Below are positions 1 through 7,737 of a DNA stretch of 23,195 bases, piece by piece. Origin of the DNA: a virus; the IMG/VR virus record IMGVR_UViG_3300037189_001411, positions 1 through 23,195 of that record, one strand, 5' to 3'. Every line of letters starts with the position of its first letter. Position 1 is the stretch's first letter. Below the pieces are notes generated by a model. That model searched no databases. It was given only the letters and a program-made list of their open reading frames with translations, and was not told the DNA's origin. The position numbers and the translations under genes are program-made.

Positions 1-645
1 AACGGCGTTGGTGGCCCAACACTCGGAGACAATGTTGTATTCAATACAACAGGAACTCTTGCTTCTACAATCTCTGCTGATACCTCTGCTTATGCAACAG
101 GTTACGATGGAATCATCCCAACTGTCCTCGGTGCAAACTCAGGTGCAGTTAATGAGATCAACTCAGCATTTTCTACATCTAATCCGGGTGTTGAATACCA
201 GACTGTATTCGGAACACTTTACGATGCAGTTAAGGCTGATCCAGATGAAATTCTTATCAACGGTGCAGATCGCCGTCAGCTCTCAGATGCAATCAAGAAT
301 GGCTCAACTGCTAACTACCGTCTAAATCTCTCACAGACAGATACAGGCGATTATGTTGGTGGCGCAGTCATCGGTGCATTGCACAACGAGACAACAGGCA
401 AGCTAGTGGACATTACAGTTCACCCTTGGCTTCAGGCTGGCGTATCACCAGTCCTTTCATACACACTTCCAATCCCTGACACAGAGGTTTCTGATGTCTG
501 GGCGGCAGTCAATGTTCAGGACTACATGGGTATCCAGTGGCCTGTAACTCAGTTCGCTTATGAGTTCAGCACCTACTATCGCGGAACCTTCTTCTGTTAT
601 GCACCTGCTTGGAATGGTGCAGTATCAGGTATCGTTTCAGCGTAA
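1..645 (+). CDS. Major capsid protein, C-terminal part (partial, runs off left edge)
   Basis: The frame is open from base 1 to the TAA at 643-645 and gives 214 residues with no start, so the gene begins outside the window. The C-terminus contains SDVWAAVNVQDYMGIQWPV and ends YRGTFFCYAPAWNGAVSGIV. It resembles the end of actinophage major capsid proteins with the HK97 fold, whose late beta strands form the P-domain and A-domain. Hundreds of copies would build the icosahedral shell. Position supports the call: it directly precedes the head-tail connector genes. A strong hairpin follows the stop codon. No catalytic motif is expected. The fold assignment rests on sequence style and gene order rather than a decisive motif, so another abundant head protein is possible but less likely. 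Confidence 0.75.
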   Translation, partial: NGVGGPTLGDNVVFNTTGTLASTISADTSAYATGYDGIIPTVLGANSGAVNEINSAFSTSNPGVEYQTVFGTLYDAVKADPDEILINGADRRQLSDAIKNGSTANYRLNLSQTDTGDYVGGAVIGALHNETTGKLVDITVHPWLQAGVSPVLSYTLPIPDTEVSDVWAAVNVQDYMGIQWPVTQFAYEFSTYYRGTFFCYAPAWNGAVSGIVSA

Positions 646-657
646 GTTAATTAAGGG

Positions 658-681
658 TAGGGCGGTGTCAAAGCCGCCCTA
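658..681 (+). terminator. Strong hairpin behind the major capsid gene, no U-tract
   Basis: TAGGGCGG at 658-665 pairs perfectly with CCGCCCTA at 674-681 around an 8-base loop. The downstream bases (TTCACTACAGG) are not U-rich, so this is not a classical intrinsic terminator. It may be a partial terminator or a barrier that protects the 3' end of the capsid message. U-poor terminators have been proposed in actinobacteria. Confidence 0.55.
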
Positions 682-699
682 TTCACTACAGGAGGCAAA

Positions 700-963
700 A
701 TGTCAAGGATGATCCCACCAAAGGGTATGAAGGAACTTGCGGTAGAGACTTCTAAAGGCACGAAAGTATTAAAGGCTGGCAAAGATGGAATGTTTCATAT
801 TAACGATCCAAAACTAGCTCGTCAGTTAAAGAAAGAAGGCTTGGGAGTCGCTGGTACTGCTGGCGTACTTACCAATGCTTCGCAAGTTGGCTACACCTGC
901 AACGCGTGTGGTTTCGGTTCATTCTTCAAGAAATGCGGAAAGTGTGGGGAAATAAATGAGTAA
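700..963 (+). CDS. Small head-region protein with C-terminal zinc ribbon
   Basis: An 87-residue protein with a well-placed ribosome binding site (AGGAGG at 690-695). The N-terminal half is basic and looks like the short sequence seen in small phage head proteins. The C-terminus carries CNACGFGSFFKKCGKCGE, two CxxC knuckles typical of a zinc ribbon. It lies between the capsid gene and the first connector gene, overlapping the latter by 8 bases, so it is co-translated with head-tail joining proteins. Function is unknown; a minor head or assembly role is inferred from position only. Confidence 0.75.
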   Translation: MSRMIPPKGMKELAVETSKGTKVLKAGKDGMFHINDPKLARQLKKEGLGVAGTAGVLTNASQVGYTCNACGFGSFFKKCGKCGEINE

Positions 964-1849
964 CGCATATACAGGTACTACCCATCAGTTCTCAACCCCT
1001 TATCTGACCCTAGATGAGTTCAAGAACGCTCCTACGGCTATTGATATTTCCAACCTTGTATTTAACTCGCAAGACCCTGATGTGCAGGATGCAGAGCTAA
1101 ACAATGTGATCGCTCGCGCTTCCTCATGGATTGATACCTTTTGCAATCAGGTTTTAGCCGCTACCACAGAGCAAGAACAACAGAGAACTCGTATCGGCGC
1201 TGACGGCACATTTAGATTGCACCCACGCTACAACCCTGTTATTGCCCTTACTTCTATGCAGTACGGCAACCCTTCTACTCAGTTGCAGACTCTCTCAGAT
1301 TGCTCGATTGCGTGGATTGAAGATCAGCAGATTATTGTTCCTTACGCAAATCTCTCACTTACCTATTCTTCACAAGGCGCGCTACAGTTTGGCTTTCCAA
1401 CTAGCCCACGCGTTGAAACTTATATTAAATATACTTATGTTTGTGGTTACGCCAATACAACTATTGTTACTGCTACTGCTGGTCAATCAAGTGTGACCGT
1501 AGCAGACGGCACAGGAATTATTGCTGGTCAGATGATGAAGATTTACGATGGCTACAATAGCGAGAATGTTATGGTTGCAAGCACCTACACATTTGGCTCA
1601 ACTACCGTTCCTCTTGTTAATCCTCTTGGCTATAGCCACGCGGCAGGTATCTCAATCTCAGCACTTCCACCAGCCATTAAAGAAGCGGCGATCCTTGTAA
1701 CTACCGCCTTCCTCAAAGTTCGTGGAGATTCTTCTATGACTATGGGTATCGGCACAAGCGCTGGCCCAAGCACACCCGGCAAGGATAAGCTCAGCGATGA
1801 GATATTCCTTGCTAAAGACTTGCTTCAGCCTTACCGTAGGGTCAGATAA
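956..1849 (+). CDS. Head-to-tail connector (adaptor) protein
   Basis: A 297-residue protein. The N-terminal 120 residues have the pattern of gp6/gp15-type head-tail adaptors: YLTLDEFKNAP, then a helix (LNNVIARASSWIDTFCNQ), then a segment RLHPRYNPVIALTSMQYG. It lies directly after the capsid region, where adaptors that dock below the portal are encoded. The middle part (about residues 165-230, rich in Thr, Val and Gly) looks like an inserted beta domain and makes the protein longer than the usual 100-200 residues. Start ATG overlaps the preceding gene by 8 bases and the stop overlaps the next start by one base, indicating translational coupling. Confidence 0.7.
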   Translation: MSNAYTGTTHQFSTPYLTLDEFKNAPTAIDISNLVFNSQDPDVQDAELNNVIARASSWIDTFCNQVLAATTEQEQQRTRIGADGTFRLHPRYNPVIALTSMQYGNPSTQLQTLSDCSIAWIEDQQIIVPYANLSLTYSSQGALQFGFPTSPRVETYIKYTYVCGYANTTIVTATAGQSSVTVADGTGIIAGQMMKIYDGYNSENVMVASTYTFGSTTVPLVNPLGYSHAAGISISALPPAIKEAAILVTTAFLKVRGDSSMTMGIGTSAGPSTPGKDKLSDEIFLAKDLLQPYRRVR

Positions 1850-2355
1850 TGGCAGTAGGTCGCAAAGAAGCCAGAGATACCATTGCTACCTTTATCAAGC
1901 CACCACAAGTAGATGGCATCAATCAGGTATTTACCTCATTCCCTAAGCGTATTAACTTTGAGGTTAATGCCCTGCCTTCCCAAAAGAACCGTTGCGCCGC
2001 AGTAGTCTTTATTGAGTCCGAGACAGAGACTCGTATTGGTTTAGGTGGATACACTTCAGCAGGGGTGGCTACAGGTATCAAGAAAGTTGATTACTCAGTA
2101 GCGATTCAGCTCTTTCATCACTCGGTTGAAAACAATGCTGAAGATGCTATGGCTGACTTTGATAATGTCATAGATAACCTTAAAAACCGCTTACGCTCAG
2201 ATCACCAGTTTGGCGATAAGTCAGGCGTACTTGTATGGCAAGCGGCAGAACCAGTTATTAACACTTCTTACGGCGAGCCAATGAGCGGTACTGGTACTGC
2301 TACTGAAACTTGGGCAGTTGTGAGATTTGATGTTACCCAAGTTATTAACGCATAG
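1849..2355 (+). CDS. Tail terminator / tail completion protein candidate
   Basis: A 168-residue protein beginning MAVGRKEARDTIATFI. It has an alternating strand-helix look, with VDYSVAIQLFHHSVENNAED in the middle and a C-terminal segment ETWAVVRFDVTQVINA. This matches the layout of actinophage tail terminators, which cap the tail tube and join it to the head. Location between the adaptor and the major tail protein agrees. No residue motif is decisive; another head-tail joining role (neck or stopper protein) is the main alternative. Confidence 0.55.
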   Translation: MAVGRKEARDTIATFIKPPQVDGINQVFTSFPKRINFEVNALPSQKNRCAAVVFIESETETRIGLGGYTSAGVATGIKKVDYSVAIQLFHHSVENNAEDAMADFDNVIDNLKNRLRSDHQFGDKSGVLVWQAAEPVINTSYGEPMSGTGTATETWAVVRFDVTQVINA

Positions 2356-2363
2356 GAGTAATA

Positions 2364-2528
2364 ATGAAATTCACTTACAATGGAACAGATGAGCGAGTAT
2401 TTCCATCGCTCTCAATCGTAGTTCAGCCCGGCGATAGTTTTGAAGCCCCTGATGATTTCAGCGCGGCAAATGTTTCAGCACCAAAATCAAAACCTGTAAA
2501 AGACCCAACACCAACAGTAGGAGAGTGA
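2364..2528 (+). CDS. Small conserved-looking protein before the tail tube gene
   Basis: A 54-residue protein starting MKFTYNGTDERVFPSLSI and ending TPTVGE. Its start has a good ribosome binding site (AGGAG at 2354-2358) and its stop lies one base before the start of the tail tube gene. The first 35 residues look like a short beta fold (VVQPGDSFEAP); the tail is Pro- and Lys-rich and probably disordered. The spacing on both sides leaves little doubt that it is translated. Function unknown; position suggests a minor head-tail or tail component. Confidence 0.7.
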   Translation: MKFTYNGTDERVFPSLSIVVQPGDSFEAPDDFSAANVSAPKSKPVKDPTPTVGE

Positions 2529-2529
2529 A

Positions 2530-3519
2530 ATGCCACTAGCACAACCATCCGTTAAGTCGTATTTAGGCGTTGCCCTAGAAACGACAAAAGGAACACCAGT
2601 AACGGCTACAAACTTTGTGCCAGTTACCATGAACTCATTTAAGCCAGTTGATGTAATTGCGCCTCTCTACGACACAGGGCTTCGCGGATCAATGGTCGAG
2701 AACTATGCCTATGTTCAAGGTCGCAAGCACACCACCGTTGATTTTGGCGGTTCGGTCTTTGCCGACACTATCGGCTACTGGATTGCAGGCGTACTTGGCG
2801 ATGTAACTACTACAGGCGCAAGCGCTCCTTATACCCACGCTATTGCACTCAAGAACGCAGTAGGCGGCTCAGGCGATGCTCAGCCAAAGGCTCTTACAAT
2901 CACAGACTTCTACGCCGCAAACACACGCCAGTATCCCGGCGTTCAGATCACAGATTTTGGTCTAACCTTTAACGCTGACGGTATGTTGGAATACACCGTT
3001 AAAACTATGGGTTGGGCTTCTGTTACAACTACTGCGCCTGCTCCATCGTTTTCAACAGTTCTACCTACTCAGGTCTGGACTGGTGTAGTAACAATCGGTG
3101 GATCAACCGTTGCCTATGTTCGCACCGGAACTCTTGATCTTTCCCGTAAGTCAGAGGCAATCTTTGGCGTTGGTAATACTCAAAACCCATATCAGGTATT
3201 CCTTGGCGCTCTTACTGCTAAAGGCAAGATCACCTTTGTAATGCAAGACGATACCGAGCTAACTCGTTATATCACTAACACGCAACCAGCCCTTACCTTC
3301 AACTTCTCAACTGGTGCAGGCGCAACCGCTACTCAGGTTCAGTTCACTCTCTCAAAGGGTGCTTATGTAACTGGCGCGATTGAGCGTAATGCTGATTATG
3401 TTGAAGTAACTGTAGATATCGAAGGTCTTGGAAATACAACAGATGTTGGATCTACTTCAGGATACTCACCTGTTAAGTTCACGCTTCAGAACGCTCTCCC
3501 AAGCGGAACTTTCCAGTAA
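2530..3519 (+). CDS. Major tail tube protein
   Basis: A 329-residue protein, the building block of the tail tube. The start MPLAQPSVKSYLGVALETTK, the text on altered baselines (GTPVTATNFVPVTMNSFKP) and the strand-rich body are typical of actinophage major tail proteins, in which hexameric rings stack to form the tube. The C-terminus (VEVTVDIEGLGNTTDVG) closes the beta barrel. It is the largest gene between the terminator candidate and the assembly chaperone, the standard place for it. The ribosome binding site (AGGAG, 2519-2523) lies inside the previous gene. A 14-bp hairpin follows the stop. Confidence 0.8.
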   Translation: MPLAQPSVKSYLGVALETTKGTPVTATNFVPVTMNSFKPVDVIAPLYDTGLRGSMVENYAYVQGRKHTTVDFGGSVFADTIGYWIAGVLGDVTTTGASAPYTHAIALKNAVGGSGDAQPKALTITDFYAANTRQYPGVQITDFGLTFNADGMLEYTVKTMGWASVTTTAPAPSFSTVLPTQVWTGVVTIGGSTVAYVRTGTLDLSRKSEAIFGVGNTQNPYQVFLGALTAKGKITFVMQDDTELTRYITNTQPALTFNFSTGAGATATQVQFTLSKGAYVTGAIERNADYVEVTVDIEGLGNTTDVGSTSGYSPVKFTLQNALPSGTFQ

Positions 3520-3529
3520 CCACTAGAAT

Positions 3530-3566
3530 CCTTGTGGGGTAGGCCGCCTTCCCCTACCTCACAAGG
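3530..3566 (+). terminator. Long hairpin behind the tail tube gene, no U-tract
   Basis: CCTTGTG at 3530-3536 pairs with CACAAGG at 3560-3566, and the stem continues inward (GGGTAGG at 3537-3543 with CCCTACCT-side bases 3553-3559, one G-U) for about 14 pairs with a 9-base loop. No run of T follows. It sits between the tail tube and chaperone genes and probably limits read-through or stabilises the tail tube message. Confidence 0.55.
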
Positions 3567-3599
3567 CTATCCATAACGAAGGCAAGTTGGAAGGAAACC

Positions 3600-3950
3600 A
3601 TGTCTAAAACTATTACTCTCCCATCAGGTAACACCGCAGTATTGCGCGACCCATCAACTCTTCGCGTAAAAGATCGCAAGAAAGTTGTTGCGGCGGCTAA
3701 TGGTCAAGAAGGTCTGCTACAGGCTATGTCTATGACTGATGGCTTGATTGCAGTTCTTATTGAATCGTGGTCGTTTGATCTCATCATTCCGTCTATTCAT
3801 ATTGCCTCACTAGATGAGCTAACTATGCCTGATTATGATGCGCTTGCGGCAGAGGCAACAAAGGCTCAATCTGCAATCTTTACAGACTTCTCTGAGACCC
3901 CTGCTAACCAGCAGAACCCCGATAGCCCTTTAGGAGACTTGAACGCCTAA
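3600..3950 (+). CDS. Tail assembly chaperone, short (zero-frame) form
   Basis: A 116-residue protein (MSKTITLPSGNTAVLRDPST). It starts with a beta hairpin and has a helical core (LIAVLIESWSFDL), like the short form of lambda gpG-type tail assembly chaperones. These bind the tape measure protein during tail polymerisation and are absent from the mature virion. It lies between the tail tube and tape measure genes, the canonical place. Ribosome binding site GGAAGG precedes the start. Six codons before its stop lies a perfect -1 slippery heptamer, so a fraction of ribosomes would make the longer form. Confidence 0.8.
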   Translation: MSKTITLPSGNTAVLRDPSTLRVKDRKKVVAAANGQEGLLQAMSMTDGLIAVLIESWSFDLIIPSIHIASLDELTMPDYDALAAEATKAQSAIFTDFSETPANQQNPDSPLGDLNA

Positions 3951-4147
3951 AGTGGGTATTAGAAGGTAATCAATCAAGTGAGTTACATGATTACCCTTAT
4001 GATGAGTATTTCTATTATTTATGCGCTAAAGAGTTTGGCTGGACTCCCACAGAGACAGACGAGCAACCCGCAGAAATGGTGGATTGGATTATTAAGATTT
4101 TCGGCATAGTCAGGGAGATTGAAAATGATCGAGAACAATATTCCTAA
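3600..4147 (+). CDS. Tail assembly chaperone, long form made by -1 frameshift
   Basis: Reading is in frame 0 from 3600 to the TTA codon at 3930-3932 (111 residues), then shifts back one base so that AGG at 3932-3934 is next, and continues to the TAA at 4145-4147. This adds 71 residues, starting RRLERLKWVLEGNQSSEL and rich in aromatic and acidic residues (HDYPYDEYFYYLCAKEFGW), giving 182 in total. The extension has no ribosome binding site or start codon of its own near its beginning, which fits expression by frameshift, as in the lambda gpG/gpGT arrangement. The extension would carry the part that contacts tail tube subunits. It overlaps the next gene by 23 bases. Confidence 0.75.
3926..3932 (+). 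promoter_or_regulatory. Programmed -1 ribosomal frameshift site CCCTTTA
   Basis: The heptamer reads C CCT TTA in the zero frame and CCC TTT A after slipping, a perfect X XXY YYZ pattern. It lies where the -1 frame becomes open (the last -1 frame stop, TAG, is 3923-3925, directly upstream) and just before the zero-frame stop at 3948-3950. I do not see an obvious strong stem-loop directly downstream. Confidence 0.8.
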
Positions 4148-4526
4148 TGTTATGCGCGGTGTTATCAAGGCTCAAACTCGTATTGATAACGGCGCTCGTA
4201 TGGCGCGCGATGAAATGATGAACACGCTTATTCAACTCTCTAAAGAACAAATTAAAGGTAGGCGTTTACCCGGTGAAAAAGCCGAATCAGGCAAACCTCC
4301 TATGAACCGTACAGGTAACTTACGCCGATCTATTAAAGGCGAAAAGATGCGGCAAGGATTTGCCACCTATTCAGCCGTAGTCGGCCCAACAATTATTTAT
4401 GGTCGCAGGGTAGAACTTGGTGGAGGCAACTGGCCTGCTGGCACAAAGTTCCCTTACATGAAACCTGCATGGGAAAAGTTTAGACCGTTAGCACTTGGTA
4501 TTATTCGCAAACACTTGGCACTCTAG
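4125..4526 (+). CDS. HK97 gp10-like tail completion protein
   Basis: A 133-residue protein (MIENNIPNVMRGVIKAQ). It begins with a long helix and has a basic mid-part MNRTGNLRRSIKGEK, then YGRRVELGGGNWPAG and a closing FPYMKPAWEKFRP. The order NRTGNLRRSI - Y-x-x-x-VELGG - PYMKPAWE is characteristic of the HK97 gp10 / minor tail completion family. The ATG at 4125 is chosen because AGGGAG (4112-4117) sits 7 bases upstream; a TTG at 4119 is too close to it. It is placed between the chaperone and tape measure genes, which is unusual for this family, normally found before the tail tube. Confidence 0.75.
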   Translation: MIENNIPNVMRGVIKAQTRIDNGARMARDEMMNTLIQLSKEQIKGRRLPGEKAESGKPPMNRTGNLRRSIKGEKMRQGFATYSAVVGPTIIYGRRVELGGGNWPAGTKFPYMKPAWEKFRPLALGIIRKHLAL

Positions 4527-4535
4527 GAGGTTATG

Positions 4536-5807
4536 ATGGCAGAGTTCTTCCCACCAGTTCTCTTTGAGATCAAGGCTAAGGCTACTGAGGCTATCGCTGC
4601 TTTTGGTGAGGTCAATCACGAACTTGCCAAGATGGAGAAGAACGGACTTCTTGCTAGTGGCGCTTTGGGCAAAGTAGAAAAGGCTTCTAGGCTTGCTGGT
4701 ACTGCCATTCTTGGACTTGGTGGAGCGTTTGCCGTATTTGGTATAGCAAGCGTAGAAACTTTAGATAAAGTAGAAAAGTCTCAGGCAAATCTTGAAGTAG
4801 CCGTTAAAAATACTGGCGTTGCCTATGAAGATGCCAAGCCTTATATTGACTCTCATGCTAAGTCAATGATGGCACTTGGATTTACTTATGACGATACCTA
4901 CGCCGCTTTAGCCAAAATGACTGCCGCTTCAGGTAGCCCTAAAGTCGCTCTTGAAAGTTTAAGCGTAGCCGCCGACCTTGCTCGCGCTAAACAAATGTCT
5001 CTTGCAGATGCAGGAACTCTTGTAGCTCGCGCCTCTATCGGTCAGGCTAAAGGTCTTGGTGATCTAGGTATTGCTTTAGGCAAGACACTCCCTAAAGGCG
5101 CTTCTATGGCGCAAATCTTTAAGGCTATTGAGGATCGAGTTGGCGGTTCGGCTAAGGCATTTAAGGAAACTCTCTCAGGTGGCATTGCCGTTGCTCGGGC
5201 TAATTTCCAAGCCTTAGAGGTTCAAGTTGGTACAGATTTAGTTCCTACCTTGCTTAAAGTTACCGACTGGATTACTAACTCAGGTATTCCAAAGTTGAAA
5301 AACTTATTTGATACAGTTAAAAATAATATGGGCGTATTTAAGGTATTAGCAGGAATTCTTGCTGGAGTATGGGCAACTGGCAAGATCATGGCATTTATTG
5401 GAGCTATTAAAGAAGTTGTTGCCGTCTATAAAACTTTAGCGGCAAGTGCGGCGATAGCGGCGGCGGCAGAAGCATTAGCAACAGGTGGCGCTAACTTAGC
5501 ACTTGGTAGTGCGGCTATTCTTGCGGCTGGCGGTGTATTCGCGGCGGCTGGCGTGAGCTACCTTGCCTATAAAGCCACAAATCCTGCAAAAGCGGCAACT
5601 CCAACACCGGGTAGTATGAAAATGCCTGTTCCGGGATCATCTCAATCTAAGTCTGGCAGTATTGCTGGCAAAGGTGTAACAAGAGTTGATACCAAACCTA
5701 CAACACCAATCCAACAAAATATTACAATTTACGCAAGCAACACCAATGATATTTCAAGTAAGTTGGCTAAAGCCGCTAAAAACGGTATTCCAATAGGGGG
5801 CAAGTAA
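4536..5807 (+). CDS. Tape measure protein (short)
   Basis: About 423 residues, mostly alpha helical and Ala-rich. The N-terminal part (FEIKAKATEAIAAFGEVNHELAKME) and the segment with KSQANLEVAVKNTGVAYEDA are typical of actinophage tape measures. Hydrophobic stretches follow at roughly residues 270-350 (VLAGILAGVWATGKIMAFIGA and several Ala/Gly-rich segments), and the tail is Pro/Ser-rich, ending in a short strand TPIQQNITIYAS. It sets tail length and is later ejected with the DNA. With about 1.5 angstrom per residue the tail would be near 60 nm. AGGAGG at 4525-4530 favours the second ATG (4536) over the one at 4533. Confidence 0.85.
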   Translation: MAEFFPPVLFEIKAKATEAIAAFGEVNHELAKMEKNGLLASGALGKVEKASRLAGTAILGLGGAFAVFGIASVETLDKVEKSQANLEVAVKNTGVAYEDAKPYIDSHAKSMMALGFTYDDTYAALAKMTAASGSPKVALESLSVAADLARAKQMSLADAGTLVARASIGQAKGLGDLGIALGKTLPKGASMAQIFKAIEDRVGGSAKAFKETLSGGIAVARANFQALEVQVGTDLVPTLLKVTDWITNSGIPKLKNLFDTVKNNMGVFKVLAGILAGVWATGKIMAFIGAIKEVVAVYKTLAASAAIAAAAEALATGGANLALGSAAILAAGGVFAAAGVSYLAYKATNPAKAATPTPGSMKMPVPGSSQSKSGSIAGKGVTRVDTKPTTPIQQNITIYASNTNDISSKLAKAAKNGIPIGGK

Positions 5808-6607
5808 TGACTGTTTCTGCTTATCAATATGCCTTTAACGGTCTTACTTTTGGCGCAGGTACGCCCTACATTGTAGAAAATGTAGATGGTCTAGGTGGCA
5901 CTTCCCCGCTTCGTATTCAAGACGATAATCGCGGTTATATTGACGGCTCATACTCGGGGCGTGATTTCTATGATGGTCGTACCGTTACCTTTGACATTCT
6001 TATAACTGGCGATTCAACATATAACGCTCAGTATTACTACAAGACTATGCAGGCGGCTTTTGCCGTACAACCTCTTGGCTATTATGTAGATCCAACAGGA
6101 GGCACTCCTGCGGCAAGCCAACTGCAACTATTCCAATATCAACTCACTAGCGATACTGGTTCTAAGCGTATGTATGGGCGCGCTCGCGGGATTACCCTTT
6201 CAATTACGCCTGAATTTGGCTTTGGCTACATTATGTGTCGAGCTGAGTTCTTCTTCCCCGATCCACGCTATTACGATGAAACCGCTACAACCCGCACAGG
6301 AACATCTATTACCGTTGGCAATACTGGGTGGGCTACCTCTTGCCCTGTAATTACCATTGCCAGCCCTAGCGCAAGCGGAAACATTACAGACGGCACAACA
6401 ACAATGTATTTCACTAGCGTTACAACTAGCCAGACATTGACCATTGATCTCTTGCAACGAGTTATTTATACAGGCTCAACACCTGCAAGAAACCTGTTAA
6501 ACGCAAATACAACAGGCTGGCTTTCTATTGCTCCTAATACTTCAAGCATAACTTGGACTTCTACTGTTGGCTCTATGTCTGTACCGTATAGAAATGCCTA
6601 TGTATGA
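5807..6607 (+). CDS. Distal tail (Dit-like) protein
   Basis: A 266-residue protein. The N-terminal half has the pattern of siphovirus tail components: FNGLTFGAGTPYIVENVDGL, then a strand pair and RTVTFDILITGDS, then RGITLSITPEFGFGYIMCRAEFFFPDPRYY. Such proteins form the hexameric hub at the tail tip that joins the tube to the receptor-binding machinery. The last 90 residues are Thr/Ser-rich strands. The start ATG shares its A with the tape measure stop codon, and the stop overlaps the next start (ATGA), so the three genes are translationally coupled. Order (tape measure, Dit, Tal, fibre) is canonical. Confidence 0.75.
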   Translation: MTVSAYQYAFNGLTFGAGTPYIVENVDGLGGTSPLRIQDDNRGYIDGSYSGRDFYDGRTVTFDILITGDSTYNAQYYYKTMQAAFAVQPLGYYVDPTGGTPAASQLQLFQYQLTSDTGSKRMYGRARGITLSITPEFGFGYIMCRAEFFFPDPRYYDETATTRTGTSITVGNTGWATSCPVITIASPSASGNITDGTTTMYFTSVTTSQTLTIDLLQRVIYTGSTPARNLLNANTTGWLSIAPNTSSITWTSTVGSMSVPYRNAYV

Positions 6608-7737
6608 CCACGACTTCCTTTCAGTATGTAACAACTAACCTCTACCAATCAGGCTCAACCGCTAACCCAATTATTGCTGAGTTGCCATTTACCAATGTGA
6701 ACTTTACTCAGCAACTTAACTCTATTGGTACATTTCAAGGTAGCGTTTTACTCTCTGGAATCAATAGCGCAAACCTAAACGCTTACAATGGCACAATTCC
6801 CGGCAAGACAATTCTCTGGGTGCTTTGGAATGGTGTGCCTGTTTGGTCAGGCGTAATTTGGCATAGAGATTACGATAGCGAGTCTCAGATTCTTAGCATT
6901 ACCGCGCAGGAAATGATGAGCCTTTATCAGCGCCGTAGGATTGCTACAACTAAGAATTACACAACCGTTCCAAAAGACCCTTGCTATATTGCCCGCGATC
7001 TCATGCAGTATTCAGAGGCTCGCAGTCATGGCAAGACTGGTATGACCTATGACTCAACCCTTTATGGTTCAACGGTTAGCAGAACTTACAACGGTTATGA
7101 ATACAAATCGGTATATCAGGCTATTAAAGATTTAGCTCAGAATTACTTTGACTTTACTATTTACCCAGATGCTCCGATTGCCCATAGCGGTCAGTTAGTC
7201 AATAAGTTCTCAATGGGCGTTCCTCTTGGCAGAATTTATAGCGCATCAGATAGTTCGGCTTTGGTGTTCTCTTTGCCGGGTAATATCGTCAAATACACAT
7301 TCCCCGAAGATGGACTTGCCGCCGCCAATACCCTTTATGGCTTAGGCTACGGAGCTAATAATTCTAAGATAGTTGCCACTTATGTTGATTCAAGCAAGAT
7401 TGGTAGTGGCGGGGATTGGCCTCTATTAGAAGATGTAGTTAATTACATGGATATTAACAATTCCACTCTTCTCTCTCAGGTTACGCTAGGAACAGGCAAC
7501 GCAATTTCCTATCCACCAACTACGGTTCAGGTTGTTCTGCCTACTTATGCCGATCCTATGTATAGCGTGTATCAGATCGGCGATGAAGCGCGGGTTTATA
7601 TTCAAGATGATTACTTCCCATCTGGGTTAAACTTAATCATGCGTATTGTGGCGATAGATGTATCACCCGGCGAAAATGGCCCTGATCGAGTAACAATAAC
7701 TCTTACAAGACAACTAGCGGCAGGATCGGTGTCGTAA
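6604..7737 (+). CDS. Minor tail protein, tail-tip hub (Tal / Gp37-like)
   Basis: A 377-residue protein starting at the ATGA overlap. The N-terminal domain has FTQQLNSIGTFQGSVLL, then TILWVLWNGVPVWSGVIW and SESQILSITAQEMMSLYQRRRI. That pattern (a value-bearing strand, VWSGVI, then a domain ending at SLYQRRRI) is typical of siphovirus hub proteins of the Gp37-like type in actinophages. The C-terminus ends PGENGPDRVTITLTRQ, a beta-sandwich edge also found in that family. It should sit at the tail tip between Dit and the fibre. No peptidoglycan hydrolase domain is visible. Confidence 0.75.
   Translation: MTTTSFQYVTTNLYQSGSTANPIIAELPFTNVNFTQQLNSIGTFQGSVLLSGINSANLNAYNGTIPGKTILWVLWNGVPVWSGVIWHRDYDSESQILSITAQEMMSLYQRRRIATTKNYTTVPKDPCYIARDLMQYSEARSHGKTGMTYDSTLYGSTVSRTYNGYEYKSVYQAIKDLAQNYFDFTIYPDAPIAHSGQLVNKFSMGVPLGRIYSASDSSALVFSLPGNIVKYTFPEDGLAAANTLYGLGYGANNSKIVATYVDSSKIGSGGDWPLLEDVVNYMDINNSTLLSQVTLGTGNAISYPPTTVQVVLPTYADPMYSVYQIGDEARVYIQDDYFPSGLNLIMRIVAIDVSPGENGPDRVTITLTRQLAAGSVS

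Noticed and set aside
4119-4124. TTG start for the gp10-like protein, two residues upstream of the ATG.
   Set aside because: The ribosome binding site ends at 4117, leaving only one base before TTG 4119; ATG 4125 has normal spacing.
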